64,000 bases of DNA from Sphingosinicella sp. (GTDB lineage Bacteria > Pseudomonadota > Alphaproteobacteria > Sphingomonadales > Sphingomonadaceae), in assembly GCF_013911755.1 (NCBI RefSeq), contig NZ_JACESP010000002.1, positions 186,001-250,000 of the forward strand. The letters run 5' to 3'. This document shows positions 57,201 to 64,000 of the stretch, piece by piece. The notes below the pieces were generated by a model. That model saw only the letters and a list, made by a program, of their open reading frames with translations. It did not search any database and was not told the DNA's origin. The translations under genes and the position numbers were made by a program. The stretch's first letter is position 1; each line of letters opens with the position of its first letter.

Positions 57201-57662
57201 ATGACCGCCCGATTGAACAATGCGCACAGCTACGCACCCGAAGCCGTGAAGGCGATGATGGCGCTCGAAGAGAGCTTCAAGGACAGCGGCCTTGAACAGA
57301 ATTTGATGGAACTGGTGCGGCTGCGCGCATCGCAGATCAACGGCTGCGCGTTCTGCATCCACATGCATTCAACCGACCTGCGCCGCGCGGGCGAGGACGA
57401 GATGCGGCTCTACATGCTGAACGCCTGGCGCGAATCGACGCTCTACACGCCGCGCGAACGCGCCGCGCTCGGCTGGACCGATGCGCTCACGCGGCTTCCC
57501 GAAACGGGTGCACCGGATGCCGACTACGAAGCCGTGAAGGCCGCGTTCAGCGAGGCCGAGCAGGTGAACCTGACGCTTCTCATCGGATCGATCAACACAT
57601 GGAACCGCTTGCAGGTCGGTTTCCGCGCCCCGCACCCGGCGCTCCGCCGTGCCGCAGCCTGA
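57201..57662 (+). CDS. Carboxymuconolactone decarboxylase / AhpD-family protein
   Basis: A 153-residue helical protein with the redox motif NGCAFCIHMH (CxxC plus His) seen in AhpD-like peroxidases. GLEQNLMELVRLRASQ precedes it. Genes of this family are the standard neighbour of ECF41 sigma factors. AAGGAGAA lies before the ATG, chosen over an in-frame start 27 codons upstream that overlaps the promoter. Its substrate is unknown; the pair suggests an oxidative or electrophile stress response. Confidence 0.9.
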   Translation: MTARLNNAHSYAPEAVKAMMALEESFKDSGLEQNLMELVRLRASQINGCAFCIHMHSTDLRRAGEDEMRLYMLNAWRESTLYTPRERAALGWTDALTRLPETGAPDADYEAVKAAFSEAEQVNLTLLIGSINTWNRLQVGFRAPHPALRRAAA

Positions 57663-58512
57663 AGAGATCGCGCTGTTCGAGGCGCAGCGCCCCCGGCTGC
57701 TGCGCCTCGCCTACCGGATGCTCGGCTCGGTCGCGGAAGCCGAAGACGTGGTGCAGGACGCGTGGCTGCGCTGGTCCGAAGCGTCGGGCATCGATTCGCC
57801 CCCCGCGTGGCTGACGCGCGTCGTCACGCGCCTCTGCCTCGACCGGATGAAGTCGGCGCGGGCGCGGCGCGAAACCTATTTCGGCACATGGCTTCCCGAA
57901 CCCCTGCTCGCCGAGCCCGAAGCCATCGCCGATGATGTCACGCTCACGCTGATGCTCGCGCTTGAGCGCCTCTCTCCGCTGGAGCGCGCCGCCTTCCTGC
58001 TCCACGACGTGTTCGAGGTCAGCCTCGGCGACGTCGCCGCGACGCTCGGCCGCGATGCGGCTGCGGTGCGCCAGCTCGCCGTGCGTGCCCGGCGGCACGT
58101 GCAGGAGTCGAAATCGCGCTATACGGTGGAGGACGGCGAGGCCGAACGTATCGCGCAGGCCTTCTTCACTGCGGCGCGCGACGGCGACACGGCGGCGCTG
58201 CAGGCGATGCTCGCCGAGAACGTCGTGATCCATGCTGACGGCGGCGGGCGGGTTCTGGCCTTCCGCAACCCGATCCGCGGCATCGCGCGTGTGCTCCGGC
58301 TCTATGCGAGCCTGTTCCGCAAGTTCGGCGATGCCGCAACCTTGCTGCGTACGCTGCGCATCGACGGCCTTCCGGGCTTCGTCAGCCTCGATCGCGGCGA
58401 CGTGCTGCAGACGACCGCGCTGGCGATCGAGGACGGCCGCATCACCGCGATCTATATCGTGCGCAATCCCGACAAGCTCGGCCACGTCGCGCAGGCGCTG
58501 CCCATCAACTGA
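57649..58512 (+). CDS. ECF41-family RNA polymerase sigma factor (SigJ-like)
   Basis: A 287-residue ECF sigma with region 2 (RLAYRMLGSVAEAEDVVQDA), region 4 (LSPLERAAFLLHDVFEVSLG, then VAATLGRDAAAVRQ), and a C-terminal SnoaL-like extension (about 165-287) that in ECF41 proteins takes the place of an anti-sigma factor. The extension includes GDTAALQAMLAENVVIHADG and closes DKLGHV. Start is GTG 57649, overlapping the AhpD-like gene by 14 bases. No anti-sigma gene is adjacent. Confidence 0.93.
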   Translation: MPQPEEIALFEAQRPRLLRLAYRMLGSVAEAEDVVQDAWLRWSEASGIDSPPAWLTRVVTRLCLDRMKSARARRETYFGTWLPEPLLAEPEAIADDVTLTLMLALERLSPLERAAFLLHDVFEVSLGDVAATLGRDAAAVRQLAVRARRHVQESKSRYTVEDGEAERIAQAFFTAARDGDTAALQAMLAENVVIHADGGGRVLAFRNPIRGIARVLRLYASLFRKFGDAATLLRTLRIDGLPGFVSLDRGDVLQTTALAIEDGRITAIYIVRNPDKLGHVAQALPIN

Positions 58513-58516
58513 GGCG

Positions 58517-58912
58517 TCAGCGCGGTTTCACCGCGAAAGCCTGAATCTCCACCTTCGCGCGATCCTCGACGAGCGCCGCGACCTGCACCAGCGCCATCGC
58601 CGGGAAGTTCTTGCCCATGACGTCGCGGTAAGCCGCGCCCACGCCCTTCAGATTGGCGAGGTATTCGGCCTTGTCGGTCACATACCACGTCATCGACGTC
58701 ACGTGCTCCGGCCCCGCCCCGCCAGCCTTCAGCACCGCCACGATATTCTCCAGCGTCTGCCGCGTCTGCGCCGCGAAATCGTCCGTCTCGAACTCTGCGT
58801 TCGCGTTCCAGCCGATCTGGCCGCCGACGAAGATCAACGTGCCTTCGGCGGCAACGCCGTTCGCATAGCCGATGGGCTTCACCCAGCCTTCGGGTTGCAG
58901 GGTTTCAAACAT
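58517..58912 (-). CDS. RidA/YjgF-family protein lacking the deaminase arginine
   Basis: A 131-residue Rid protein. GTLIFVGGQIGWN and FAAQTRQTLENIVAVLKAGG are typical. In the active-site strand VQVAALVEDRAKVEIQAFAV the position aligned with Arg105 of archetypal RidA is Ala, so it is probably one of the non-deaminase Rid subfamilies. It is last in the tryptophan-catabolic operon; its ATG overlaps the thioesterase by eight bases. A role on an enamine or aminomuconate-like intermediate is guesswork. Confidence 0.88.
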   Translation of the reverse strand: MFETLQPEGWVKPIGYANGVAAEGTLIFVGGQIGWNANAEFETDDFAAQTRQTLENIVAVLKAGGAGPEHVTSMTWYVTDKAEYLANLKGVGAAYRDVMGKNFPAMALVQVAALVEDRAKVEIQAFAVKPR

Positions 58913-59321
58913 GGTGTGTCTCCAGATGCTGTTCGAAGGCCGCGCGCATGTCGTCCGGCCAAGGACGCGCGCGGTGGGTATCGGTGTCGGTGGCAACGAC
59001 GCGCTGATCGGCGGACCAGAGCAGCGTGTCGCGACAGGTAATGCGGTGCAGGAAATCCAGCGAGCTTCCGCCCACACGTTTCACGCCCACTTCGAATTCG
59101 AGCACGTCGCCATGCACGCCCGGATGGCTGAACGTGATGTCCAGCCGAACGGTCGGCACGGAGATGCGGCGCTCACCCATCATCACCGGCCACGGCGAAC
59201 CAATGGAGGCGAAGAATTCCTCCATCACCCCGACGAGCAGGTTGAGATAGGACGGGAAGTAAGCAATCCCCGAAGGGTCGCAGTCCCCGAACCGCAAGGG
59301 CCGAACCGTCGTGAACGCCAT
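58905..59321 (-). CDS. Hotdog-fold acyl-CoA thioesterase (4HBT type)
   Basis: A 138-residue thioesterase with the motif RFGDCDPSGIAYFPSYLN, where the second Asp is the expected catalytic residue of 4-hydroxybenzoyl-CoA thioesterases. FEVGVKRVGGSSLDFLHRI forms a central strand. It lies ten bases after the acyl-CoA dehydrogenase and should hydrolyse an aromatic or derived CoA ester in the pathway, or rescue trapped CoA. Confidence 0.9.
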   Translation of the reverse strand: MAFTTVRPLRFGDCDPSGIAYFPSYLNLLVGVMEEFFASIGSPWPVMMGERRISVPTVRLDITFSHPGVHGDVLEFEVGVKRVGGSSLDFLHRITCRDTLLWSADQRVVATDTDTHRARPWPDDMRAAFEQHLETHHV

Positions 59322-59331
59322 GACGGGCCGC

Positions 59332-60507
59332 CTAGTTCGCGAAGGCTGCGATGCCGGTGATCGCGCGGCCGATGATGAGCGCGTGCACGTCGTGCGTGCC
59401 CTCATAGGTGTTCACCACCTCGAGGTTCACCAGATGCCGCGCCACACCGAACTCATCGGAAATGCCGTTGCCGCCGAGCATGTCGCGCGCGGTGCGCGCG
59501 ATATCGAGCGCCTTGCCGCAGCTGTTGCGCTTCAGGATCGAGGTCAGCTCGACAGGCGGGTGCCCGTCGTCCTTCATGCGGCCGAGCCGAAGGCAGCCCT
59601 GGAAGCCGAGCGAAATGTCCGTCACCATGTCGGCGAGCTTCTTCTGGATGAGCTGGTTCGCCGCGAGCGGCCGTCCGAACTGCTTCCTGTCCATCGTATA
59701 TTGCCGCGCCGTCTTGTAGCAGGATTCGGCTGCTCCGAGCGCACCCCACGCAATGCCGAAGCGCGCCGAGTTAAGGCAGGTGAACGGCCCCTTGAGCCCA
59801 CGCACCTCTGGGAACATCGCCTCTTCAGGCACGAACACCTCGTCCATCAGGATCTGGCCGGTGATCGAGGCGCGCAGGCCCACCTTGCCGTGGATCGCGG
59901 GCGCGGAGAGCCCTTCCATGCCCTTTTCGAGGACGAAGCCGCGGATCGCGCCGTCGTCCGTCTTCGCCCACACGACGAACACGTCGGCGATCGGCGCGTT
60001 GGTGATCCATGTCTTGGCACCCGAAAGGCGGTAGCCACCCGGCACGCTCTTCGCGCGCGTCGCCATCGATCCGGGGTCGGAGCCGTGGTCGGGCTCGGTG
60101 AGGCCGAAACAGCCAATCCATTCGCCGCGCGCGAGCTTGGGCAGGTATTTCTGCTTCTGCGCTTCCGAACCGAACGTCTCGATCGGCACCATGACGAGCG
60201 AGGACTGCACGCTCATCATCGAACGGTAGCCGCTGTCGATCGCCTCGACCTCGCGCGCGATGAGGCCATAGGCGACGTAGCCGAAGCCCGCGCCGCCGTA
60301 TTCGGGCGAAATCGTCGCGCCGAGCAGGCCAAGCTCGCCCATCTCGCGGAAAATCGCCGGGTCGGTCTTCTCATGCCGGAAGGCCTCGACAACGCGCGGC
60401 GCCAGCCGGTCCTCGGCATAGCGGCGCGCAGTTGTGGAAATCATCTGCTCGTCTTCGGTCAGCTGCTGCTCAAGGCCGAAGGGGTCAAAGGGATCGAAAG
60501 TTGCCAA
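59332..60507 (-). CDS. gcdH: Glutaryl-CoA dehydrogenase-like acyl-CoA dehydrogenase
   Basis: FAD enzyme that oxidises and decarboxylates glutaryl-CoA to crotonyl-CoA. The 391 residues match the GCDH subgroup: [20 protein letters not shown] with the Arg used to bind the distal carboxylate, [44 protein letters not shown], and the catalytic Glu in [14 protein letters not shown]. Glutaryl-CoA is an end intermediate of Lys and Trp breakdown, which fits kynA/kynU upstream. Twelve bases separate it from kynA. Confidence 0.93.
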   Translation of the reverse strand: MATFDPFDPFGLEQQLTEDEQMISTTARRYAEDRLAPRVVEAFRHEKTDPAIFREMGELGLLGATISPEYGGAGFGYVAYGLIAREVEAIDSGYRSMMSVQSSLVMVPIETFGSEAQKQKYLPKLARGEWIGCFGLTEPDHGSDPGSMATRAKSVPGGYRLSGAKTWITNAPIADVFVVWAKTDDGAIRGFVLEKGMEGLSAPAIHGKVGLRASITGQILMDEVFVPEEAMFPEVRGLKGPFTCLNSARFGIAWGALGAAESCYKTARQYTMDRKQFGRPLAANQLIQKKLADMVTDISLGFQGCLRLGRMKDDGHPPVELTSILKRNSCGKALDIARTARDMLGGNGISDEFGVARHLVNLEVVNTYEGTHDVHALIIGRAITGIAAFAN

Positions 60508-60519
60508 GGTCGTGCTCCA

Positions 60520-61365
60520 CTAGAGTTCGGTGCGTACTTTCCAGAGTTCCGGGAACAATTCCACCTCAAGCATCTTGCGGAGGTAGGACACACCCGAGGT
60601 GCCCCCCGTGCCGCGCTTGAGGCCGATGACGCGTTCCACGGTCGTTACGTGGTTGAAGCGCCAGCGCCGGAAATAATCCTCGAAATCGACGAGTTTCTCG
60701 GCGAGTTCGTAAAGCGCCCAGTGTTTCTCCGGTGCGCGGTAGACGATCTTCCAAGCCTCGACGACATCCTGGCTCTCGGCGCGCGGGCTCGCCCAGTCGG
60801 TGCGCTCCGCATCCGCCTTGCCGATCGGGATGCCGCTGCGCTGAAGGAGGAGCAGCGCCTCGTCATAAAGGCTCGGTTTTGAAAGGATGTCCTCGAGCTG
60901 CGCCATGATCTCGGGCCGGTGCGCGTGCGGTTTCAGCATCGCGGCATTGCGGTTACCGGCGAGGAACTCGATCGCGCGGTACTGGTAGGACTGGAAGCCG
61001 GAGGACTGGCCGAGCGAATCCCGGAACTCGGTATATTCGCTCGGTGTCATCGTGCGGAGCACGTCCCACGCGCTGTTCAGCTGCTCGAAGATGCGCGCCA
61101 CGCGCGTCAGCATCTTGAAGGCGTTCGAGACGCGCCCCTCACGTACCGCTTCCATCGCGGCGCGCACCTCGTGAATGGCGAGCTTCATCCACAGCTCGGA
61201 CGTCTGATGCTGGATGATGAACAGCATCTCGTCGTGCGCGGTCGAAAGCGGCTTCTGCGCGTTCAGAATCGGATCGAGCGACAGATAATCGCCGTACGAC
61301 ATGCGTTCCCGGAACGACATCTGCGCGCCGTCTTTGGCCGGGTCATAGGGTTGCTGGCTGGTCAC
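60520..61365 (-). CDS. kynA: Tryptophan 2,3-dioxygenase
   Basis: Heme enzyme opening the indole ring to N-formylkynurenine. The 281 residues include [20 protein letters not shown] with the active-site His, [18 protein letters not shown], the heme ligand His in [13 protein letters not shown], and substrate loop [15 protein letters not shown] 61363-61365 overlaps the kynU TGA, with AGAGGA eight bases upstream; the long upstream frame lies in kynU and is rejected. The formamidase (kynB) needed next is not in the visible operon. Confidence 0.96.
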   Translation of the reverse strand: MTSQQPYDPAKDGAQMSFRERMSYGDYLSLDPILNAQKPLSTAHDEMLFIIQHQTSELWMKLAIHEVRAAMEAVREGRVSNAFKMLTRVARIFEQLNSAWDVLRTMTPSEYTEFRDSLGQSSGFQSYQYRAIEFLAGNRNAAMLKPHAHRPEIMAQLEDILSKPSLYDEALLLLQRSGIPIGKADAERTDWASPRAESQDVVEAWKIVYRAPEKHWALYELAEKLVDFEDYFRRWRFNHVTTVERVIGLKRGTGGTSGVSYLRKMLEVELFPELWKVRTEL

Positions 61366-62555
61366 GTGACAAGTCCTCTTCTGTGATATTCGGGTTTGTC
61401 CCAGCTCCTTTTGCTCAGCACGTCCTCCATGATGGAGACTGCGCCGAGCACCTCCTCCTCGCCGATATAGAGCGGCGTGAAACCGAACCGCAGCGCGTCC
61501 GGCGCGCGGAAATCGCCGATAACCCCGCGCGCGATCAGCGCCTGCATGATCGCATAGCCCTGCGGGTGACGGAACGACACCTGGCTGCCGCGCGATGCGC
61601 TGTCGCGCGGCGAGGCGAGCACGAGATCGGGGCAGCGCGCCTCGACCTCGCGAATGAACAGCTCCGACAGGGCCACCGACTTGCGGCGCACGTCCGCCAT
61701 ATCGACGCCTTCCCACGCATCGAGCGCAGCATCGAGTACGGCGAGCGCGATGATCGGCGGCGTGCCGACGCGCATCCGCTCAATTCCGCTGCCGGGTCGG
61801 TAGTCCTGGTCGAACGCGAACGGTGCCTCGTGGCCCATCCAGCCGGACAGCGCCGGGCGCGCGGCGTCGGCGTGCTCCGCCGCCACATAGATGAACGCAG
61901 GCGCGCCGGGGCCGCCGTTCAGATACTTGTAGGTGCAGCCCACAGCGAAGTCCGCGCCGGCGCCCTTCACGTCGACGGGGATCGCACCCGCCGAGTGCGC
62001 GAGATCCCAGATCACTAGGGCGCCCACGGCATGCGCTTTCGCGATCAGCTTCGCCATGTCGTGCTTCCGGCCCGTGCGGTAGTCGACCTCGGTGATCATC
62101 AGCGCAGCGACGCTCTCGTCGATCGCGGCTTCCACGGCTTCGGGTTCCACGACCTTCAGTTCATGCCCCCGCCCCAACGAAGCGATAAGGCCCTGCGCCA
62201 TGTAGAGATCGGTGGGGAAGTTGCCGCTGTCCGATACGATCACGCGCCGGTCGGGGCGCATTTCGAGCGCGGAGGCGAGCGCCTGATAGACCTTGATCGA
62301 AAGCGTATCGCCCATCACGACGCTGCCTTCGTGGGCGCCGATCAGCCGCGCGATGCGGTTGCCTACTTTGCGCGGCTGCACCATCCATCCGGCGGTGTTC
62401 CAGCCCTTGATGAGCTCGCCGCCCCATTCCTCTTCGATCACCTTCGCCGCGCGCGCCTTCGCGGCGATCGGCAGCGGGCCGAGCGAATTGCCGTCGAGGT
62501 AGATGACACCTTCGGGGATATGGAACATCGCGCGCGTTGCGCTGAAATCAGTCAT
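61362..62555 (-). CDS. kynU: Kynureninase
   Basis: PLP enzyme splitting kynurenine to anthranilate and alanine. The 397 residues begin with [14 protein letters not shown]-phosphate and ring contacts lie in [21 protein letters not shown] and [13 protein letters not shown]; the Schiff-base Lys210 is in [15 protein letters not shown]-terminal [14 protein letters not shown] is typical. Eight bases separate it from the CoA ligase gene upstream. Confidence 0.96.
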   Translation of the reverse strand: MTDFSATRAMFHIPEGVIYLDGNSLGPLPIAAKARAAKVIEEEWGGELIKGWNTAGWMVQPRKVGNRIARLIGAHEGSVVMGDTLSIKVYQALASALEMRPDRRVIVSDSGNFPTDLYMAQGLIASLGRGHELKVVEPEAVEAAIDESVAALMITEVDYRTGRKHDMAKLIAKAHAVGALVIWDLAHSAGAIPVDVKGAGADFAVGCTYKYLNGGPGAPAFIYVAAEHADAARPALSGWMGHEAPFAFDQDYRPGSGIERMRVGTPPIIALAVLDAALDAWEGVDMADVRRKSVALSELFIREVEARCPDLVLASPRDSASRGSQVSFRHPQGYAIMQALIARGVIGDFRAPDALRFGFTPLYIGEEEVLGAVSIMEDVLSKRSWDKPEYHRRGLVT

Positions 62556-62563
62556 TGGACTCT

Positions 62564-64000
62564 CTAAGCCTTCAATCGGAAGCGCTGGATCTTGCCGCTC
62601 TCGGTTTTGGGAAGCGCGGCCGTGAACCGCACCGAGCGGGGATACTTGTAGGGCGCGATCGTTGCCTTCACATGGTCCTGCAGGGCCTTCACGACGCCGT
62701 CGTCCGGCGCGATGCCCTCTACCAGCACCACATGCGCCTCGACGATCTGCCCGCGCGCCTCGTCGGCAACACCGATCACCGCGCATTCGAGCACATGCGG
62801 ATGCTTGAGCAGCGCGGCTTCCACCTCCGGCCCGGCGATATTGTAGCCCGCAGAGATGATCATGTCGTCGGATCGCGCGGCGAAGTGGAACCGACCCTCC
62901 GCGTCCTGCGTGAAGGAATCGCCGGTGAGGTTCCAGCCGTTCCTCACGTACTTCTTCTGCCGCGTGTCCGCGAGATAGCGGCAGCCCACCGGCCCGCGCA
63001 CCGCAAGCCGCCCGACCTCGCCGCGCGGCAGTTCGTTCATGTCTTCGTCGACGATCTTCGCTTCATAGCCGGTGAGCGGCCGCCCGGTGCAGGCCGGGTG
63101 CATGTCGTCGAGGCGGTTCGAGATGAAGATATGCAGCAGCTCGGTCGCGCCGATGCCGTCGAGGATAGGCTTGCCGGTCTTGCGCACCCAGTCTTCGAAC
63201 ACCGGCGCAGGCAGCGTTTCGCCCGCAGACACGGCAATGCGCAGCGAGGAGAGGTCCGCGCCCTCGTCAAACGCTGCGAGCATCATCCGATACGCTGTCG
63301 GCGCGGTGAAGCTGATCGTCGCCTTGTAGGTCTCGATGATCTCGATCATGCTTTGCGGCGAGGCGTGTTCGAGCAGCGTCGCCGCGGCGCCGAAACGCAG
63401 CGGGAAGATTGCGAGGCCGCCGAGCCCGAAGGTGAACGCGAGCGGCGGCGAGCCGACGAAAATGTCGTCCGGGCGCACACCGAGCACTTCCTTCGCGTAG
63501 GCGTCCGCGATGATAAGGAGATCGCGGTGGAAGTGCATCGTCGCCTTGGGCTCGCCCGTGGTGCCCGAGGTGAAGCCGAGCAGGGCAACGTCGTCGCGTC
63601 CCGTGTTCACCGCCTCGAATGTCACGGCCTTACCGAGCGCGACGCGATCAAGTTCCGCATCGTGGTTGGCAGTGCCGTCGAAACCGACGACGGCTTTCAG
63701 GAAGCGGCTGTCCTTCGCGCACAGCACCATTTCGTCCATCAGACGCGTGTCGCAGAGCGCGAGGCTGATTTGCGCCTTGTCGACGATCTTCGAAAGCTCG
63801 CCCGCGCGCAGCATCGGCATGGTGTTGACGACGACCGCGCCCGCCTTCGTCGCGGCGAGCCAGCACGCGACCATCGCGGGATTGTTCGCCGAACGGATGA
63901 GCACGCGATGGCCCGGCTTGACGCCGTAGTCTTCGACAAGCGCGTGCGCGATGCGGTTCGACCAGTCGGTCAGCTCCTTGTAGGTGCGGCGGCGCCCGTT
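62564..64000 (-). CDS. Aryl-CoA ligase, probably 2-aminobenzoate-CoA ligase (partial, N-terminus beyond window)
   Basis: ANL-superfamily enzyme activating a carboxylate through an acyl-AMP. The 478 visible residues contain YKELTDWSNRIAHAL at the cut end, the phosphate loop LLGFTSGTTGEPKATMHFHR, the aryl-site VSAGETLPAPVFEDW, GIGATELLHIF, the hinge SDDMIISAGYNIAG, and the C-terminal catalytic Lys in PKTESGKIQRFRL. The sequence belongs to the benzoate-CoA ligase group; anthranilate is inferred as substrate because kynureninase, which makes anthranilate, is the next gene. Benzoate or hydroxybenzoate are alternatives. Roughly 50-60 N-terminal residues are missing. Confidence 0.88.
   Translation of the reverse strand, partial: NGRRRTYKELTDWSNRIAHALVEDYGVKPGHRVLIRSANNPAMVACWLAATKAGAVVVNTMPMLRAGELSKIVDKAQISLALCDTRLMDEMVLCAKDSRFLKAVVGFDGTANHDAELDRVALGKAVTFEAVNTGRDDVALLGFTSGTTGEPKATMHFHRDLLIIADAYAKEVLGVRPDDIFVGSPPLAFTFGLGGLAIFPLRFGAAATLLEHASPQSMIEIIETYKATISFTAPTAYRMMLAAFDEGADLSSLRIAVSAGETLPAPVFEDWVRKTGKPILDGIGATELLHIFISNRLDDMHPACTGRPLTGYEAKIVDEDMNELPRGEVGRLAVRGPVGCRYLADTRQKKYVRNGWNLTGDSFTQDAEGRFHFAARSDDMIISAGYNIAGPEVEAALLKHPHVLECAVIGVADEARGQIVEAHVVLVEGIAPDDGVVKALQDHVKATIAPYKYPRSVRFTAALPKTESGKIQRFRLKA

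Overview
This window is a stretch of high-GC chromosome from an alphaproteobacterium, most probably a member of the Sphingomonadales. The evidence is the GTTC-N7-GTTC SOS box before lexA, the lineage-typical families DUF2336, DUF1467, DUF2842 and DUF4239, the tkt / DUF4164-like / zapA / 6S RNA neighbourhood, and a 14-gene nuo operon. The genus is inference. I see no rRNA, insertion sequence, prophage or CRISPR array. Coding density is very high. The longest non-coding gaps are 54825-55057, 55581-55780 (6S RNA) and 56984-57200 (ECF promoter); none exceeds 300 bases.

Region 1 (1-15460) is housekeeping. It holds tpiA (C-terminus cut by the window edge), then a rightward series of ppiD, trpE, trpG, trpD, trpC, moaC, moeA and lexA with its SOS box. 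A leftward cobalt/nickel efflux pair (dmeR-dmeF) with a G-tract operator follows, then comEC, gltX and gltA with a clear intrinsic terminator.

Region 2 (15467-27331) is envelope and signalling. It has a DUF4239 membrane protein, a soluble histidine kinase paired with a DUF2336 protein, and a compact set that looks like an inositol-lipid pathway: Wzi-like outer-membrane protein, sugar nucleotidyltransferase, myo-inositol-phosphate synthase, a nucleotidyltransferase-like/CDP-alcohol phosphotransferase fusion, and a divergent second CDP-alcohol phosphotransferase. A lone Hpt protein and a large membrane coiled-coil protein follow. This is the most interesting part of the window.

Region 3 (27428-49028) reads entirely leftward. 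Upstream lie fructose-bisphosphate aldolase, an O-methyltransferase, thiE, efp and suhB. Then come nuoA-N, birA, coaX, ribonuclease J and a DUF1467 protein, nearly all joined by 1-10 nt overlaps. A small unrecognised membrane protein sits between nuoF and nuoG.

Region 4 (49197-58512) holds two secreted proteins, the glycolytic/pentose genes pgk, gap and tkt, then rightward zapA, 6S RNA, 5-formyl-THF cyclo-ligase, DUF2842 and chorismate mutase. A tRNA-Asp follows, then an ECF41-type sigma factor with its carboxymuconolactone-decarboxylase partner and a near-perfect ECF41 promoter.

Region 5 (58517-64000) is a leftward tryptophan-catabolic operon: aryl-CoA (probably 2-aminobenzoate-CoA) ligase (N-terminus cut), kynureninase, tryptophan 2,3-dioxygenase, glutaryl-CoA-dehydrogenase-like enzyme, hotdog thioesterase and a RidA-like protein. 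It suggests tryptophan to anthranilate to anthraniloyl-CoA, the reverse direction from the trp biosynthesis genes at the other end of the window.
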